Of a stretch of DNA of 25,312 nucleotides, positions 23,831 through 25,312 are shown in pieces. Location of the stretch: NCBI GenBank assembly GCA_045576675.1, contig JAZNGX010000110.1, positions 1 to 25,312 of the forward strand, written 5' to 3'. The stretch comes from JAZNGX01 sp045576675. GTDB taxonomy: Bacteria > Bacillota > Clostridia > Monoglobales > Firm-18. A program made the translations under genes and the position numbers. The stretch's first letter is position 1. Each line of letters begins with the position of its first letter. A model generated the notes under the pieces. That model was not told where the DNA came from and did no database searches. It saw only the letters and a program-made list of their open reading frames with translations.

Positions 23831-23860
23831 TTTTTTGCTCTGACTTGAGAAAATCAATAT

Positions 23861-23885
23861 AAATATATCGAATATTGTTGAAAGA
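23861..23885 (+). repeat. 25-bp direct repeat, copy 1
   Basis: The sequence ATAAATATAT-CGAATATTGT-TGAAA recurs at 25137-25161 with one difference (A to G at its ninth base). Copy 1 lies 10 bases before the start of the 81-aa gene. With copy 2 it brackets that gene and the Bro-N gene. Confidence 0.75.
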
Positions 23886-23895
23886 AGTAATGTAA

Positions 23896-24141
23896 ATGCG
23901 AATTTTAGACGAAGATAGAGATACAGCCTTAAAAAATATTTTACTGTTGCTGACAAAACAGGAAGCAGTGCAACTCATTTCAGATTTGGAAGATTTGGTT
24001 AATGATGACACAAAGGGAAATCATTCTCACATAAATAATGAAGATTATTCAAAAGAAATAACAATAGCATTATATGAAGAAAACAACATTGATGACTTTT
24101 TTTCGGAAAGATGCAAAAAATTAATCACATATGATAAATAG
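23896..24141 (+). CDS. Hypothetical 81-aa acidic protein
   Basis: The product begins MRILDEDRDTALKNILLLLTKQEAVQLISDLEDLV and continues with a His-containing turn (NHSHINNEDY) and an ITIALYEENNI strand ending FFSERCKKLI. It looks like a small soluble alpha/beta protein: a helix pair, then a strand. I recall similar uncharacterised proteins in Clostridia but cannot name a family. The ribosome-binding site is weak (GAAAGAAG). It directly follows copy 1 of the 25-bp repeat. Nothing in its neighbours fixes a role; it could belong with the Bro-N gene downstream. Confidence 0.6.
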   Translation: MRILDEDRDTALKNILLLLTKQEAVQLISDLEDLVNDDTKGNHSHINNEDYSKEITIALYEENNIDDFFSERCKKLITYDK

Positions 24142-24245
24142 TTTTTTAAGTTACCATTAAAAACATTGGCATCCAGATTATACAATCTTTATATGAGTAT
24201 CGAAAAATGTCAAAAAACGAAAATTCCTTTACGGAGGTTATACAT

Positions 24246-25103
24246 ATGGATAACAAAATACAAATATTCGAAGATAAGAAAATAAGAACTGCGTGGGATG
24301 AAGAAAAAGAAGAATGGTATTTTTCTGTTGTTGATGTAGTTGGTGTTTTAACGGATAGTCCTAATCCAAATAACTACTGGAAGGTGCTAAAAAAGCGTTT
24401 AAAAGACGAAGGTAATGAGTCGGTTACAAATTGTAACCAACTGAAATTAAAATCACCTAAAGATGGAAAAAAATATAAAACAGATGTGGCTGATACTGAA
24501 CAACTACTCCGTATTATTCAGTCTATTCCATCACCCAAAGCAGAGCCTTTTAAAATGTGGTTGGCACAAGTGGGAAGAGAAAGAATTGAAGAAACAATTG
24601 ATCCTGAATTGACAATCAACAGAGCGTTGGAAACATATCTTAAAAAAGGATACACAAGAGAATGGATAAATCAAAGACTGCAAGCAATACAAGTTCGTAA
24701 AGAACTTACTGACGAATGGGATAAACATGGAGTACAAAAAGGCGTTGAATATGCCATACTTACAGATGAGATAACTAAAGCGTGGTCGGGCATGACAACA
24801 CGGAATTATAAAAATCTCAAAGGACTGACCAAAGAAAATCTTCGTGATAATATGAGTACTTTGGAGCTTGTACTCAATATGCTTGCAGAAGCAGCGACGA
24901 CAGAATTATCGAAAACAGCAAATCCCCAAACATTTAATGAAAATGTTAAAATAGCTAAACAGGGTGGAAGTGTGGCAGGTAATGCAAGAAAAGAAATTGA
25001 AGAAAAATCAGGTAGATCTGTTATAACATCAAAAAATGCAACCGAATTGAATCAAGTTATAATTGACTTAATAGAAGATATTGTTGATGAAGGTAACAAT
25101 TAA
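24246..25103 (+). CDS. Bro-N / DinD-like protein (phage antirepressor-type)
   Basis: The 285-aa protein starts with a Bro-N-like domain (about 1-105): IQIFEDKKIRTAWDEEKEEWYFSVVDVVGVLTDSPNPNNYWKVLKKRL, then KYKTDVADTEQLLRIIQSIPSPKAEPFKMWLAQVG, the usual pattern of antirepressor N-termini. The C-terminal end (QGGSVAGNARKEIEEKSGRSVITSKNA) resembles DinD, a DNA-damage-induced protein of E. coli. The ATG at 24246 is preferred because GGAGG precedes it by eight bases; an upstream in-frame ATG at 24207 lacks such a site. A possible promoter, TTGGCA (24166-24171) and TTATAT (24189-24194) 17 bases apart, lies before it. No LexA/DinR box was seen. Such genes are typical of phages and accessory DNA, suggesting transfer. 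Confidence 0.82.
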   Translation: MDNKIQIFEDKKIRTAWDEEKEEWYFSVVDVVGVLTDSPNPNNYWKVLKKRLKDEGNESVTNCNQLKLKSPKDGKKYKTDVADTEQLLRIIQSIPSPKAEPFKMWLAQVGRERIEETIDPELTINRALETYLKKGYTREWINQRLQAIQVRKELTDEWDKHGVQKGVEYAILTDEITKAWSGMTTRNYKNLKGLTKENLRDNMSTLELVLNMLAEAATTELSKTANPQTFNENVKIAKQGGSVAGNARKEIEEKSGRSVITSKNATELNQVIIDLIEDIVDEGNN

Positions 25104-25136
25104 TATATTTTTTGTCCCTTGTATCACATGAGCATA

Positions 25137-25161
25137 ATAAATATGTCGAATATTGTTGAAA
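25137..25161 (+). repeat. 25-bp direct repeat, copy 2
   Basis: ATAAATATGT-CGAATATTGT-TGAAA, 24 of 25 bases identical to 23861-23885, exactly 1276 bases further on and 17 bases before the RDD gene start. Both copies lie just ahead of a ribosome-binding site. Confidence 0.75.
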
Positions 25162-25178
25162 AATAGAGGAGAAAAGAT

Positions 25179-25312
25179 ATGGGAAAGAGAATACTTGCAT
25201 TTTTGATTGACCACATACTTATATGTTTTGCGTTTGCTATGCTTGGAATGGTTGAAGTGTTTGTGAAAATAGATTTTGAACTGTTCTGGAAATTGTATTA
25301 CATATTTTTATT
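25179..25312 (+). CDS. RDD-family membrane protein, N-terminal fragment (cut by window edge)
   Basis: An open frame from the ATG at 25179, preceded by GAGGAG, runs off the right edge after 44 codons. It begins M-G-K-R-I-L-A-F-L-I-D-H followed by a long hydrophobic stretch (ILICFAFAMLGMVEVF). The Arg and Asp spaced like this at the start of the first membrane helix are the RDD-family hallmark. RDD proteins are small multi-pass membrane proteins of mostly unknown transport role. Only the first membrane helix and the beginning of the next segment are in the window. Confidence 0.65.
   Translation, partial: MGKRILAFLIDHILICFAFAMLGMVEVFVKIDFELFWKLYYIFL

Noticed and set aside
1..25312. CRISPR arrays, rRNA or tRNA genes, full insertion sequences
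   Set aside because: No regularly spaced repeats, no rRNA segments, no complete cloverleaf and no transposase were found on either strand by eye.

Overview
The window is low-GC DNA from a Gram-positive, endospore-forming bacterium, most likely a member of the class Clostridia (Oscillospiraceae/Ruminococcus-like; the genus is not resolved). Supporting evidence: dipicolinate synthase genes dpaA/dpaB (spore-specific), diaminopimelate dehydrogenase (meso-DAP wall), ClpC, lipoboxes typical of Firmicutes lipoproteins, strong Shine-Dalgarno sites with frequent TTG/GTG starts, and consensus sigma-A promoters.

Region 1 (1 to about 5637) is the end of an integrated mobile element that runs off the left edge. 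Reading inward from the chromosome, it has a tyrosine integrase and a long XRE repressor (both +). A divergent promoter/operator region follows, and then a leftward operon: a small XRE protein, a winged-helix protein, a primase-helicase with an SF3/D5-type ATPase, two overlapping coiled-coil micro-proteins and a lipoprotein, the last three all with TTG starts. Just 3' of the primase-helicase gene lies an inverted pair of TGTGC doublets flanking 55 bp of AT-rich DNA, a candidate replication origin. The element abuts the 3' end of guaA, a known island integration site (SaPIbov1 uses it). The gene order resembles Gram-positive phage-inducible chromosomal islands.

Region 2 (5638-8171) holds a stand-alone ATP-pyrophosphatase form of GMP synthetase with no glutaminase domain, and ddh, both on the minus strand. 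A 270-bp non-coding block with imperfect terminal inverted repeats (a possible MITE) lies directly upstream of ddh.

Region 3 (8172-14330, +) holds a three-gene polar amino-acid ABC transporter. It is followed by a small membrane-anchored protein with half a GT-A-like domain, whose ribosome-binding site sits in a hairpin. Next come recD2, comF and comEA as an overlapping DNA-processing/competence-type cluster ending in a strong terminator.

Region 4 (14388-23392, -) holds dpaB-dpaA (spore dipicolinate), clpC, fba, folC and valS. Most units have clear terminators or promoters; folC overlaps valS.

Region 5 (23411-25312, +) is an accessory-looking stretch: a DUF2007-like small protein, an 81-aa hypothetical protein, a Bro-N/DinD-like protein and the start of an RDD membrane protein. 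The hypothetical protein and the Bro-N gene lie between two 25-bp direct repeats that differ at one position.
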